Assembly (NCBI GenBank): GCA_002703245.1
Contig: NZTV01000071.1
Location: forward strand, 1-48,250
DNA length: 48,250 nt
Source: Microbacterium sp.
Lineage (GTDB): Bacteria > Actinomycetota > Actinomycetes > Actinomycetales > Microbacteriaceae
Direction of reading: 5' to 3'
Below, piece by piece: positions 16,436 through 23,723 of the stretch (the stretch's first letter is position 1; each line of letters starts with the position of its first letter). Under the pieces are notes generated by a model. The model made no database searches, had not been told where the DNA came from, and worked only from the letters and a program-made list of their open reading frames with translations. The position numbers and the translations under genes were made by a program.

Positions 16436-16636
16436 TCAGAAGCCCGAGACGCGATCGATCGCCTGCTCGAACAGCCCGGCCAATGCCGGTCCGGCGAGCG
16501 CCCAGATCACGACCACCAGTCCGGCGGTCATGAGGGTGATCAGCACCCAGCCGGGCACGTCACCGGTGTCGTCATCGAGCGTGTCGACCAGGCGCGCATG
16601 CAGCGCCGTCTCGAACCGACTCCAGATTCGCAGCAT
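16436..16636 (-). CDS. Small pilin-like membrane protein of the Tad locus
   Basis: A 66-residue protein from ATG 16636, preceded by AGAAGGAGAAT. It has about 30 polar residues, then one hydrophobic helix (GWVLITLMTAGLVVVIWALAG) and a short tail FEQAIDRVSGF. By size and position between TadC and TadE it takes the place of the Flp pilin, and resembles the small DUF4244-like proteins seen in actinobacterial Tad clusters. A classical prepilin G/A cleavage site followed by Glu is not evident, so pilin identity is an inference. A longer frame on this strand is only a shadow of the TadC-like gene. Confidence 0.7.
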   Translation of the reverse strand: MLRIWSRFETALHARLVDTLDDDTGDVPGWVLITLMTAGLVVVIWALAGPALAGLFEQAIDRVSGF

Positions 16637-16653
16637 CCGATTCTCCTTCTGTG

Positions 16654-17580
16654 TCATCCGACCCCCAGCCGCAGCATGAGGATCCCGGGGAACACCGCGA
16701 ACAGAACGCTCAGCGGCAGGATCAAGAAAACGAGCGGCACGAGCATGGCGATCTCCTTGCGCCCGGCGCTCTCGATGAGGGCGCGCTTGGCGTCCTCGCG
16801 GGCGTCGGAGGCCTGCGCGTGGAGCACCTCGGCCAGCGGAGCTCCGCGGTCGATCGCCGCGACGAGCTGGTCGACGCTGCGACGCAGGGACGGCAGCTCG
16901 AGACGTCGCGACATCGCCGACAGCGATTCGGTCAGCGACGACCCGGTGCCCACATCGACCACGACCACACGGATCTCGCCCGTCAGCTCGCCCGCGCCCA
17001 CCGAGGAGACACGACGGAGGGAATCCAGGATCCCCTCTCCGGCCGACAGGCAGAGGGCGAGGAACTCCAGCACGGTGGGAACCTCTTCGCCGATGCGGGC
17101 GAGCCGTGCCGATGCGGCGCGCGAGAGCCGGAGGTCGCAGGCGGAGAAAGCGAGGACGCCACCGATCACCGGCAGCAGAACCGACGCGGCGCTCCCGCGG
17201 CCCCAAAGGACCAGTGCCACGGCGAGCACGGCACCGACGGCAAGGCCCGCCACCGACCACGCGAGCTGACGGGCGCGGAACGCCGTCACATCGATCGGCC
17301 AGCCCGCCTGACGCAGGCGACGCTCGATCACCTCCGAAGCACCGAGGAGCCGGCCGATCCCGTCGGCCAGCCGGCGCGCGAGCGCGCCGGTGTCCCACGC
17401 CGGAACACCCGTGTCGACGATGACCCCTCGCGGGTCGATGACATCACGCACGTACGGTCCGATGCGACGCGACAGGCTCGGCGCCCCGATCCGCGGCGCA
17501 CGCGCCAGCAGCAGACACGCACCCAGACCGAAGGTCGCGCCGAGCACGATAGCCACGGCCAGTTCGGTCGCGGCGGTCAT
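16654..17580 (-). CDS. TadC-like platform protein (type II secretion F domain)
   Basis: A 308-residue inner-membrane platform protein. It has an N-terminal hydrophobic segment, two central helices, a T2SSF domain (PTVLEFLALCLSAGEGILDSLRR; then SLRRSVDQLVAAIDRGAPLAEVL) and a last helix (EIAMLVPLVFLILPLSVLFAVFPG). Such proteins pair with TadB to form the core on which the Tad ATPase drives pilin insertion. The start at 17580 overlaps the tadB-like stop by four bases (ATGA); the open frame extends upstream only as noise. Confidence 0.88.
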   Translation of the reverse strand: MTAATELAVAIVLGATFGLGACLLLARAPRIGAPSLSRRIGPYVRDVIDPRGVIVDTGVPAWDTGALARRLADGIGRLLGASEVIERRLRQAGWPIDVTAFRARQLAWSVAGLAVGAVLAVALVLWGRGSAASVLLPVIGGVLAFSACDLRLSRAASARLARIGEEVPTVLEFLALCLSAGEGILDSLRRVSSVGAGELTGEIRVVVVDVGTGSSLTESLSAMSRRLELPSLRRSVDQLVAAIDRGAPLAEVLHAQASDAREDAKRALIESAGRKEIAMLVPLVFLILPLSVLFAVFPGILMLRLGVG

Positions 17581-18431
17581 GCGAACCACCGCCGCGGCTC
17601 CGGCAGGCGCCCGAGGCGGATCATGACCCGATAGGCCACGACCGACACGGCCGCACCGACCACGATCAGCACGACACCCTCCGGGCTCCCGTAGGCGCGC
17701 GCACCTTCGGGGCGTAGCGCGAGCAATCCGAGGATCACCCACGGGGCGGTGACCCCGAGCACGGCGGCGCCGCGCACCCACGACTGGCGCGCCTCGACCT
17801 CCGCGCGCAACGCGGCATCCGCGCGCACCGACGCCGACAAGGCCCGCAGTACCGTCGTCAGCTCGGTCCCACCCACCTGCCGCGCCATGCGGAGGGTCTC
17901 CACGATGCGGTCCGCTACCGGGTCACCGAGGTTCTGCTTGAGTCGCGCCGCCGCGGAATCGAAGTGACCCGACGCCGCGACGTCCCGTGCGAAGACCACG
18001 AAGGCCGGGCGCAGCGAGACCGGCGCCGAATCGGCGAGCGCCGCGACCGCATCCGGCAGCGACATCCCGGCCCGCACGGAGGCGATGAGCAGATCGCACA
18101 CGTCCGGCCACAGGCCCCGCCGTGCACGACGCAACCTCGTGCGGCGTGCACGCAGGTACGCGAACGGCACGAACGCCGCCGCCACTGCCGCCACGAGGGC
18201 CAGCGCCGCGACCTGGGTGACCAGCCACGCGACCGCGGCGGCGATCACGGTACACAGGACGGCCACGGCCGCGACGCTCGTCGGGGCGACGCGCGCCAAG
18301 CCCGCACCCTCGAGCAGCGACGAGACCCGGCCGACCGCCGCGACCTGGGCCTTCGGACGCTCCGGCCACACCCAGGGCGAGATCACCAGGAGGAGACCCG
18401 CCGCGAGCAGCGCACCCCACACCCACGTCAT
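17577..18431 (-). CDS. TadB-like platform protein (type II secretion F domain)
   Basis: A 284-residue membrane protein with two N-terminal helices and a pair at about 70-105 (VAWLVTQVAALALVAAVAAAFVPFAYL). The cytoplasmic T2SSF domain follows (LWPDVCDLLIASVRAGMSLPDAVAALA; GGTELTTVLRALSASVRADAALRAEVE), and it ends in helices. It overlaps the ATPase gene by four bases upstream and the TadC-like gene by four bases downstream. The three genes form the motor and platform of the Tad apparatus. Confidence 0.88.
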   Translation of the reverse strand: MTWVWGALLAAGLLLVISPWVWPERPKAQVAAVGRVSSLLEGAGLARVAPTSVAAVAVLCTVIAAAVAWLVTQVAALALVAAVAAAFVPFAYLRARRTRLRRARRGLWPDVCDLLIASVRAGMSLPDAVAALADSAPVSLRPAFVVFARDVAASGHFDSAAARLKQNLGDPVADRIVETLRMARQVGGTELTTVLRALSASVRADAALRAEVEARQSWVRGAAVLGVTAPWVILGLLALRPEGARAYGSPEGVVLIVVGAAVSVVAYRVMIRLGRLPEPRRWFA

Positions 18432-19579
18432 CCGGCACCGCCCTCGGCGTGGAAGAGGGTGCGGGCGCGAATGCCTCGCTCATCGACACCGTCCGGCGCG
18501 ATGATCTCGACGACCCGGCGGCGCCCGTCCGGCTCCCGACGACAGTGCGCGACCAGGTGCACCGACGAGGCGACAGCGGGTTGGATGAATCCGGCGTCGA
18601 TGTTGCGGCCGGCCAACAGCGGCAGCGCGGCGAGTTTGGTCAGCGCGTCGCGGGCCGAATTCGCGTGGACCGTCGCGGCACCGGGAACCCCGGTGTTCAG
18701 GGCGAGGACGAGGTCGAGCGCCTCCGCATCACGGACCTCCCCGACTACGAGCCGGTCGGGACGCATGCGGAGAGCCTCCTTGACCAGACGCCGCAGACTC
18801 ACCTCCCCCGTGCCCTCCAGACTCGGCTGACGCCCTTGCAACGACACGATGTCGGGCGCGTCGACGGCCAGCTCGAAGGTCTCCTCCACCGTCACGATGC
18901 GGGTCTCGGGTGTACAGGCGGCGATGATGGCACCGAGGAGGGTGGTCTTCCCGGCGTGGGTGGCGCCCGAGACGACGATGCTCCGCCCCGCGCGCACCGC
19001 GTCGAACAAGATCTCCGCCGCCTCCGGCGCGACCGAGCCCAACCGCACGAGCTCGCGCAGGTCCCGAAGCTGCGGCGAGAACTTGCGGATGTTGACCGCC
19101 CAGTGACGCCGGGTGATGTCGGGGATCACCACGTGCAAACGCGATCCGTCGGGCAACGAGGCATCGACGAACGGCTGGGAGAGATCGACGCGGCGGCCGG
19201 TCGAATGCAGCATCCGTTCCACCAGATCGCGCACGGCGGTGTCGGTCAGGGTCAACGGCACCCGCTCGGCGACACCGGCCCTGGCGATGTGGATGCTGTC
19301 GGGCGCGTTGATCCACAGCTCTTCGACGGTCGGATCATCGAGGTAGGACTGCAGCGCCCCGAAACCCGCCACGCTCGCGAGGACCTGACGCACGCAGGCC
19401 GCTTCGTCATCGACCGGTCGCAGACCGCGCGCCAGCGCGAAATCGTTGTGGCGCCGCACCTCCGCCCGCGCGATCTGCACGGCCCGGTCCGGCTCGCGAG
19501 AAGGATCGGCCGCCTCACGTCGCAACCGATCACGGACGCGTTCGGCGACCGACGCGGCGGGATCTGCGGCGATGGTCAC
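18428..19579 (-). CDS. tadA: Tad/CpaF-type secretion ATPase
   Basis: A 383-residue hexameric ATPase of the VirB11/PulE superfamily that powers Tad pilus assembly. Walker A is at 205-212 (GATHAGKT). The Asp box region TVEETFEL follows, then Walker B-like LRMRPDRLVVGEVRDAEALDLVLALNTG and the His box ATVHANSARDAL. The N-terminal domain includes DPTVEELWINAPDSIHI, typical of CpaF. It is the first gene of the operon; no tadZ-like gene, which often precedes it, lies in the 226 bases upstream. Confidence 0.93.
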   Translation of the reverse strand: MTIAADPAASVAERVRDRLRREAADPSREPDRAVQIARAEVRRHNDFALARGLRPVDDEAACVRQVLASVAGFGALQSYLDDPTVEELWINAPDSIHIARAGVAERVPLTLTDTAVRDLVERMLHSTGRRVDLSQPFVDASLPDGSRLHVVIPDITRRHWAVNIRKFSPQLRDLRELVRLGSVAPEAAEILFDAVRAGRSIVVSGATHAGKTTLLGAIIAACTPETRIVTVEETFELAVDAPDIVSLQGRQPSLEGTGEVSLRRLVKEALRMRPDRLVVGEVRDAEALDLVLALNTGVPGAATVHANSARDALTKLAALPLLAGRNIDAGFIQPAVASSVHLVAHCRREPDGRRRVVEIIAPDGVDERGIRARTLFHAEGGAG

Positions 19580-19618
19580 GCGGGAATCCTCGCAAGTTCC
19601 ATCGATCCGACGCGCTCG

Positions 19619-19627
19619 TTATCCACA
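19619..19627 (+). promoter_or_regulatory. DnaA-box-like nonamer
   Basis: TTATCCACA is a perfect match to the strong E. coli DnaA box. It is a single copy in the region upstream of tadA, with no AT-rich stretch or further boxes, so it is not an origin. It may be chance or a DnaA-responsive site. Confidence 0.25.
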
Positions 19628-19805
19628 GGACGCGCGACGTGGGTCCGAGCGACACGCAGAAGGCGACGTTCATGCCGCAAGTTTCGGAGCAGCCCGTTCG
19701 GTGCGGTGGCTCCTCGGCCGCGGATGGCCCGGACCTGGTGCGAGCAGGGTGCTGGTGCGCGAGAGGCGGTCGGGCGAGAATAGACCCGACCGCGAAAGGA
19801 CCACC

Positions 19806-20018
19806 ATGCGCGCCTCCACCAAGGACCTCTCCCTCATCGCCCGGCTCTGCCTCGGTCTCCTCGGCGTCGTGCAGGTCGCGTTCGCCTTCCTCGCCTTCTG
19901 GGACCTCGCCCACCGCGACCGCCGGAGCGTCGTCGGCCCCAAGCCTGTCTGGGTGCCGGTGATCCTCGTCAACTGGATCGGGACGGCGAGCTACTTCCTG
20001 TTCGGCATCCGCCGCTGA
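19806..20018 (+). CDS. Small membrane protein, PLDc_N-like
   Basis: A 70-residue protein with two hydrophobic segments (LSLIARLCLGLLGVVQVAFAFLAFWDL and VWVPVILVNWIGTASYFLFG) joined by a basic loop, ending FGIRR. The spacing and the final NWIGTASYFLFGIRR resemble the phospholipase D-nuclease N-terminal (PLDc_N) family of small membrane proteins, whose function is unknown. ATG 19806 has GAAAGGA about six bases upstream and a TAGACC hexamer near 19788. It is transcribed away from the Tad operon and stands alone. Confidence 0.75.
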   Translation: MRASTKDLSLIARLCLGLLGVVQVAFAFLAFWDLAHRDRRSVVGPKPVWVPVILVNWIGTASYFLFGIRR

Positions 20019-20092
20019 GCCAATTCCCGACGCCCCCAGGTCGTGCGCCCGTCCGGGGATCGAGACCTCGGGCGCTCGATAGCCTGGGTGCC

Positions 20093-21532
20093 GTGACGGA
20101 CCCGATCGACGACGCCCGAGACCGCCCGCTCGCCGATACCACCGCCGGACGGGTGCGAGGCATCACGGGCGACGATGGAATCCGCCGTTTCCTCGGCATC
20201 CCGTCCGCCAAGCCCCCGTTCGGTGCGCGGCGCTTCGGCGTCCCCGAGCCCGTCGACCCCTGGGACGGCGAGCGCGAAGCGACAGAATTCGGCCCGACCG
20301 CGCCGCAGAATCCGTACCGCGGCCACCTCGCGACCTTCATCGATGTGCCGATCGTCTCCGGCGAGGACATCCTCACCGTCAACGTCTGGACGCCCGCCGA
20401 CGCGCAGGACGCGCCTGTCGTGCTGTGGCTCCACGGCGGGGGTCTCGAGCGCGGTGCCGCCTCGCAGGAGGGCTACGACGGGTCCACCTTCGCCCGTGAC
20501 GGGATCGTGTTCGTCTCGGCCAACTACCGGCTGGGCGCCGAGGGCTTCAGTGTGCTCGACGACGCGCCCCGCAACCTCGGTCTGCGCGATGCCGCCGCGG
20601 CGCTCGCGTGGGTGGAGCGCGAGATCACCGCGTTCGGCGGCGACCCCTCCCGCATCACCCTCATGGGCGAGTCGGCCGGCGGTGCCCTGGTCGCGGCCCT
20701 CGCGGCCAGGGCCGACACCCGCCGGATGATCACCGGCGCCATCATCCAGTCCGCGCCGCTGGAGGTCGCGCCGGTGAAAAAGGCCCGCCGTGCCTCGGAC
20801 GCGATCGCCCGCGCGCTCAGCGTGGACACCACCCGCGCCGGGTTCTCCTCCATCGCCCCACGCGAGCTGTTGCGCACCCGCGCGCAGATCGTGGGCGAAT
20901 CGACACTGCTCGACGGGCCCGCAGGTTTCACCCTGGTCCTCGACGACGAGACCCTGCCCGGGGCCCCCGTCGAACTCCTCCGGGATGCGGGGATCCCGCT
21001 GCTCATCGGCACGAACACGGAGGAGTACCGGCTCTGGCTCAGCCCGGAGGCGGTCGCCGGCATCTCGCGCGCGAAGTCCGCGACCATCCGGCGCCTTCTC
21101 GGAGTGTCCGGGCGAGCCACCCGCGCGATCCGCCCGGCGTTCCCCGGGGCATCGCCGGGGGAGGTCCTCGGCCAAGCGGTCACGGACCTCATGCTGCGTG
21201 GTCCTGCCACCCGGGTGGCGGCCTCGCGCGCCTGCGCCACCTACGTGTACGAATTCGCATGGCCGAGCCCGGTCGGCGGCCTCGGCGCCGCGCACGCGGT
21301 CGAAATCGCGTTCGCGTTCGGCCGCCTCGACAGCGACGACGCCCTGCGCCTGAACGGCTCCGACGCCCCTGCGACGCTCGCGCTGAAGATGCACGAGGCG
21401 TGGGTGTCGTTCATCCGCGACGGCGATCCGGGCTGGCCGCCGTACGCGCACGACCGCACCACGAAGGTCTGGGATCTCCCCGACACGGTCGGCCCGCAAC
21501 GACGTACGGGCATCGTCGACGCGCTGATGTGA
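20093..21532 (+). CDS. Type B carboxylesterase
   Basis: A 479-residue alpha/beta hydrolase of the carboxylesterase/cholinesterase family. The N-terminal FLGIPSAKPPFGARRFG, the oxyanion-hole LWLHGGGLERG and the nucleophile elbow GESAGG are all present; an acidic residue (NTEEYRLW) and a His (AAHAVEIAF) supply the probable triad. It should hydrolyse esters of short or medium chains; the natural substrate is unknown. No signal peptide is present, so it is cytoplasmic. The GTG at 20093 has no Shine-Dalgarno but a TAGCCT hexamer seven bases upstream, consistent with a leaderless transcript. Confidence 0.9.
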   Translation: MTDPIDDARDRPLADTTAGRVRGITGDDGIRRFLGIPSAKPPFGARRFGVPEPVDPWDGEREATEFGPTAPQNPYRGHLATFIDVPIVSGEDILTVNVWTPADAQDAPVVLWLHGGGLERGAASQEGYDGSTFARDGIVFVSANYRLGAEGFSVLDDAPRNLGLRDAAAALAWVEREITAFGGDPSRITLMGESAGGALVAALAARADTRRMITGAIIQSAPLEVAPVKKARRASDAIARALSVDTTRAGFSSIAPRELLRTRAQIVGESTLLDGPAGFTLVLDDETLPGAPVELLRDAGIPLLIGTNTEEYRLWLSPEAVAGISRAKSATIRRLLGVSGRATRAIRPAFPGASPGEVLGQAVTDLMLRGPATRVAASRACATYVYEFAWPSPVGGLGAAHAVEIAFAFGRLDSDDALRLNGSDAPATLALKMHEAWVSFIRDGDPGWPPYAHDRTTKVWDLPDTVGPQRRTGIVDALM

Positions 21533-21609
21533 CGGGAGTCTTCCGCCGTGGATGCGGGGGTCATCCCCCACAGGAGTCGTTCACCGCGGTCAGTAGACTT
21601 GACCCACCC

Positions 21610-21691
21610 GCGGGAGTGGTGAAATCGGTAGACACGCAGGATTTAGGTTCCTGTGCCTTCGGGCGTGTGGGTTCAAGTCCCACCTTCCGCA
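21610..21691 (+). tRNA. tRNA-Leu (anticodon UAG)
   Basis: A class II tRNA of 82 bases. The acceptor strands GCGGGAG and CTTCCGC pair; the anticodon stem-loop GCAGGA-TTTAGGT-TCCTGT carries TAG; a variable arm follows (GTGCCTTCGGGCGT); the T arm is GTGGG-TTCAAGT-CCCAC. CCA is not encoded. A TAGACT hexamer at 21594-21599 is a plausible -10 box. The gene lies between the esterase and a DedA gene, with no integrase nearby. Confidence 0.96.
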
Positions 21692-21745
21692 CGCGAGCAT
21701 CCTTCGCGCATCCCTGACCGACGCCGTTCCGACGACGGGAACCTC

Positions 21746-22549
21746 TTGCATCCCCAGCCGACCGCACTGATCCCCTTCCTCGACCCCGCCGCCATCATCG
21801 ACGCCGCCGGGCCGTGGGCACTCCTGGTGGTGTGTGGGATCGTCTTCGCCGAGACCGGTCTGCTCGTCGGGTTCCTCCTCCCCGGCGACACCCTGCTGAT
21901 CATGGCGGGTCTCCTGTCGAACCCGGTCGCGCACCCGCCACACGGTGTGTTCGGGGTGAACGTCTGGATCGTCGGCCTGCTGATCGGACTCGCCGCGTTC
22001 CTCGGCGGCGAGGTCGGCTACCTCATCGGGCAAAAGGCCGGCCCGAAGATCTTCGAACGCAAGGAGTCCGGCTTCTTCAGCGTCAAGAACGTCGAACGCA
22101 CCAACGCCTTCTTCGAACGCTTCGGCGGACTCACGATCATCCTGGCCCGCTTCGTGCCCATCGTGCGCACCTTCGCACCGGTCGCCGCCGGTGTCGGGCA
22201 CATGCACCGGTGGACGTACACGCTCTACAACTTCATCGGCGCGCTCCTGTGGGGCTTCGGACTGACCGTCTTCGGCTACGGCGTGAGCCTCATCCCGGGC
22301 GTCGGCGACTTCGTCGCCGAGTACATCGACGTCATTCTGCTGGTCGCCGTGCTCGCCACGGTCGCCTTCGTCGCCACCCACTACATCCAGCAGCGACGCA
22401 AGGCACAGCGCGCCGCGGCCGCCGGCGAAGACGTCGTCACCGACGAGGACGAAGCCCGCCACCTGGTACTCGACCACGACGTCTTCGAGCATCCCGAGCG
22501 CCACGGCGAAAGCGCCCGTCACCGGCCCGACGACCCCGCCGAGCACTGA
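21746..22549 (+). CDS. DedA family membrane protein (paralogue)
   Basis: A 267-residue DedA protein, very similar to the one at 14174-14830: shared stretches include IIDAAGPWALLVV, FAETGLL-GF, NVERTNAFF and RTFAPVAAGVGHM. It has a longer loop after the first helices (NPVAHPPHGVFGVNVW) and a charged C-terminal tail of about 45 residues. I chose the TTG at 21746, the best in-frame codon after the tRNA; the frame is open further upstream but would run through the tRNA. The ribosome site is weak (CGGGA), so the start is uncertain by a few residues. Confidence 0.88.
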   Translation: MHPQPTALIPFLDPAAIIDAAGPWALLVVCGIVFAETGLLVGFLLPGDTLLIMAGLLSNPVAHPPHGVFGVNVWIVGLLIGLAAFLGGEVGYLIGQKAGPKIFERKESGFFSVKNVERTNAFFERFGGLTIILARFVPIVRTFAPVAAGVGHMHRWTYTLYNFIGALLWGFGLTVFGYGVSLIPGVGDFVAEYIDVILLVAVLATVAFVATHYIQQRRKAQRAAAAGEDVVTDEDEARHLVLDHDVFEHPERHGESARHRPDDPAEH

Positions 22550-22587
22550 CCCGCTCAGCCCCACCGCCTCGACCAACCGCCCCGAGC

Positions 22588-22710
22588 GCCCTTTCCTGCC
22601 GAACCCGCCTTTTGCTGCCGAACCTGCCCTTTCCTGCCGCGACGAAAGGGGGCGGGTGGGCGCGAACGGGGCGGGCGTGAACGGGGCGGGCGGGCGTGAG
22701 CGGGGCGGGT
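22588..22710. repeat. Intergenic short-repeat and hairpin region
   Basis: Between convergent dedA and ku there are three copies of an 18-19 base unit like GCCCTTTCCTGCCGAACC (22588-22643), then about three copies of a G-rich unit like GCGTGAACGGGGCGGG (about 22660-22710). CCCTTTC (22627-22633) and GAAAGGG (22644-22650) can pair with a ten-base loop and may serve as a terminator. The G-runs on the plus strand could form a quadruplex. No gene is seen. Confidence 0.6.
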
Positions 22711-22725
22711 CGGCGGCGGGCGGTG

Positions 22726-23631
22726 TCAGGACGCCTTGGCGGAGGACTTCTTCTTCTTCTTCGACGACGCACCGGAGGGGTGACCGTCAGATCCCTCCTC
22801 CGCGTCTTCGGCCGGGTCGGCCCCGGAGGCCTTCGCCGAGCGGGCCGCGCGGGATTTCTCCACACTCGCGCGCAACGCCTCCATGAGGTCGATCACCTCT
22901 CCACTGGACGCCGCCTCCTCGCTCTCACCGAACGTCTCGGCGGTGTCGACCGCGTCGCCCCGCTCGAGCTTCGCGTCGATGAGGGTCCGCAGCTCCGCCT
23001 GATACTCGTCTTCGAACTCCTCCGGATCGAAGTCGGCGGCGAAGCTGTCGACGAGCGCCGCCGACATCTCGAGTTCCTTCGCCGAGATCTTCACCGACTC
23101 GTCCAGCGCCGGGAACGACGCCTCGCGCACCTCGTCCGCCCACAGCAGCGTCTGCAGAACCAACATCTCCCCGCGCACCCGTAGCGCCGCCAGACGCGTC
23201 TTCTGCCGCAACGAAAAGCGCACGATCGCGGTGCGATCGGTCTGCTCGAGCGTCTTGCGCAACAGCACATACGCCTTCGGCGACGACGAATCGGGCTCGA
23301 GATAGTACGCCTTGTCGAGCGTCAACAGGTCGACCTGGTCGCTCGGGACGAATTCGACGACGTCGATCTCGCGGCTCTTCTCACTCGGAAGCGAGCGCAG
23401 GTCCTCCTTGGTGAGGATGACCGTCTTCTCACCGTCGGAGTAGGCCCGGTCGATGTCGGCGTAGGGGACCACCTCACCGTCGATCTCGCAGATGCGCTGG
23501 TATCGTATGCGCCCGCCGTCCTTGTCGTGCACCTGGTGGAGGGGCACATCGTGGTCTTCGGTCGCCGAATACACCTTCACCGGTACGTTGACCAGGCCGA
23601 AGGTCAGGGCACCTTTCCAGATCGCTCTCAC
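22726..23631 (-). CDS. ku: Ku protein for non-homologous end joining
   Basis: A 301-residue bacterial Ku homologue that forms a homodimeric ring on broken DNA ends and recruits LigD. The start VRAIWKGALTFGLVNVPVKVYSATEDHDV is a textbook Ku N-terminus and fixes the GTG at 23631; an ATG 15 bases upstream is the alternative. Later come RYQRICEIDGEVV and the DEYQAELRTLIDAKLERG segment. The C-terminal tail is charged and Lys-rich (SSKKKKKSSAKAS), as in other Ku proteins where it aids DNA threading and LigD contact. It is divergent from ligD across about 90 bases. Confidence 0.96.
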   Translation of the reverse strand: MRAIWKGALTFGLVNVPVKVYSATEDHDVPLHQVHDKDGGRIRYQRICEIDGEVVPYADIDRAYSDGEKTVILTKEDLRSLPSEKSREIDVVEFVPSDQVDLLTLDKAYYLEPDSSSPKAYVLLRKTLEQTDRTAIVRFSLRQKTRLAALRVRGEMLVLQTLLWADEVREASFPALDESVKISAKELEMSAALVDSFAADFDPEEFEDEYQAELRTLIDAKLERGDAVDTAETFGESEEAASSGEVIDLMEALRASVEKSRAARSAKASGADPAEDAEEGSDGHPSGASSKKKKKSSAKAS

Positions 23632-23723
23632 CCCGCCAGTACACACCGTCCCCGCCCGCGCGTGCCACCCCTTGCGCTCCGGACGATCAGCCCCACACCG
23701 CCCGGGGCCACTACCCTGAGGCC

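Noticed and set aside
19580..19805. Origin of replication at the DnaA-box-like site
   Set aside because: Only one box, no AT-rich unwinding region and no dnaA/dnaN genes.
19991..21571. Long minus-strand open frame opposite the esterase (526 codons)
   Set aside because: The esterase frame contains full family motifs; the opposite frame is Arg/Gly/Asp-rich noise.
21610..21691. tRNA-Leu as integration site of a mobile element
   Set aside because: No integrase, no repeat of the tRNA 3' end and ordinary genes on both sides.
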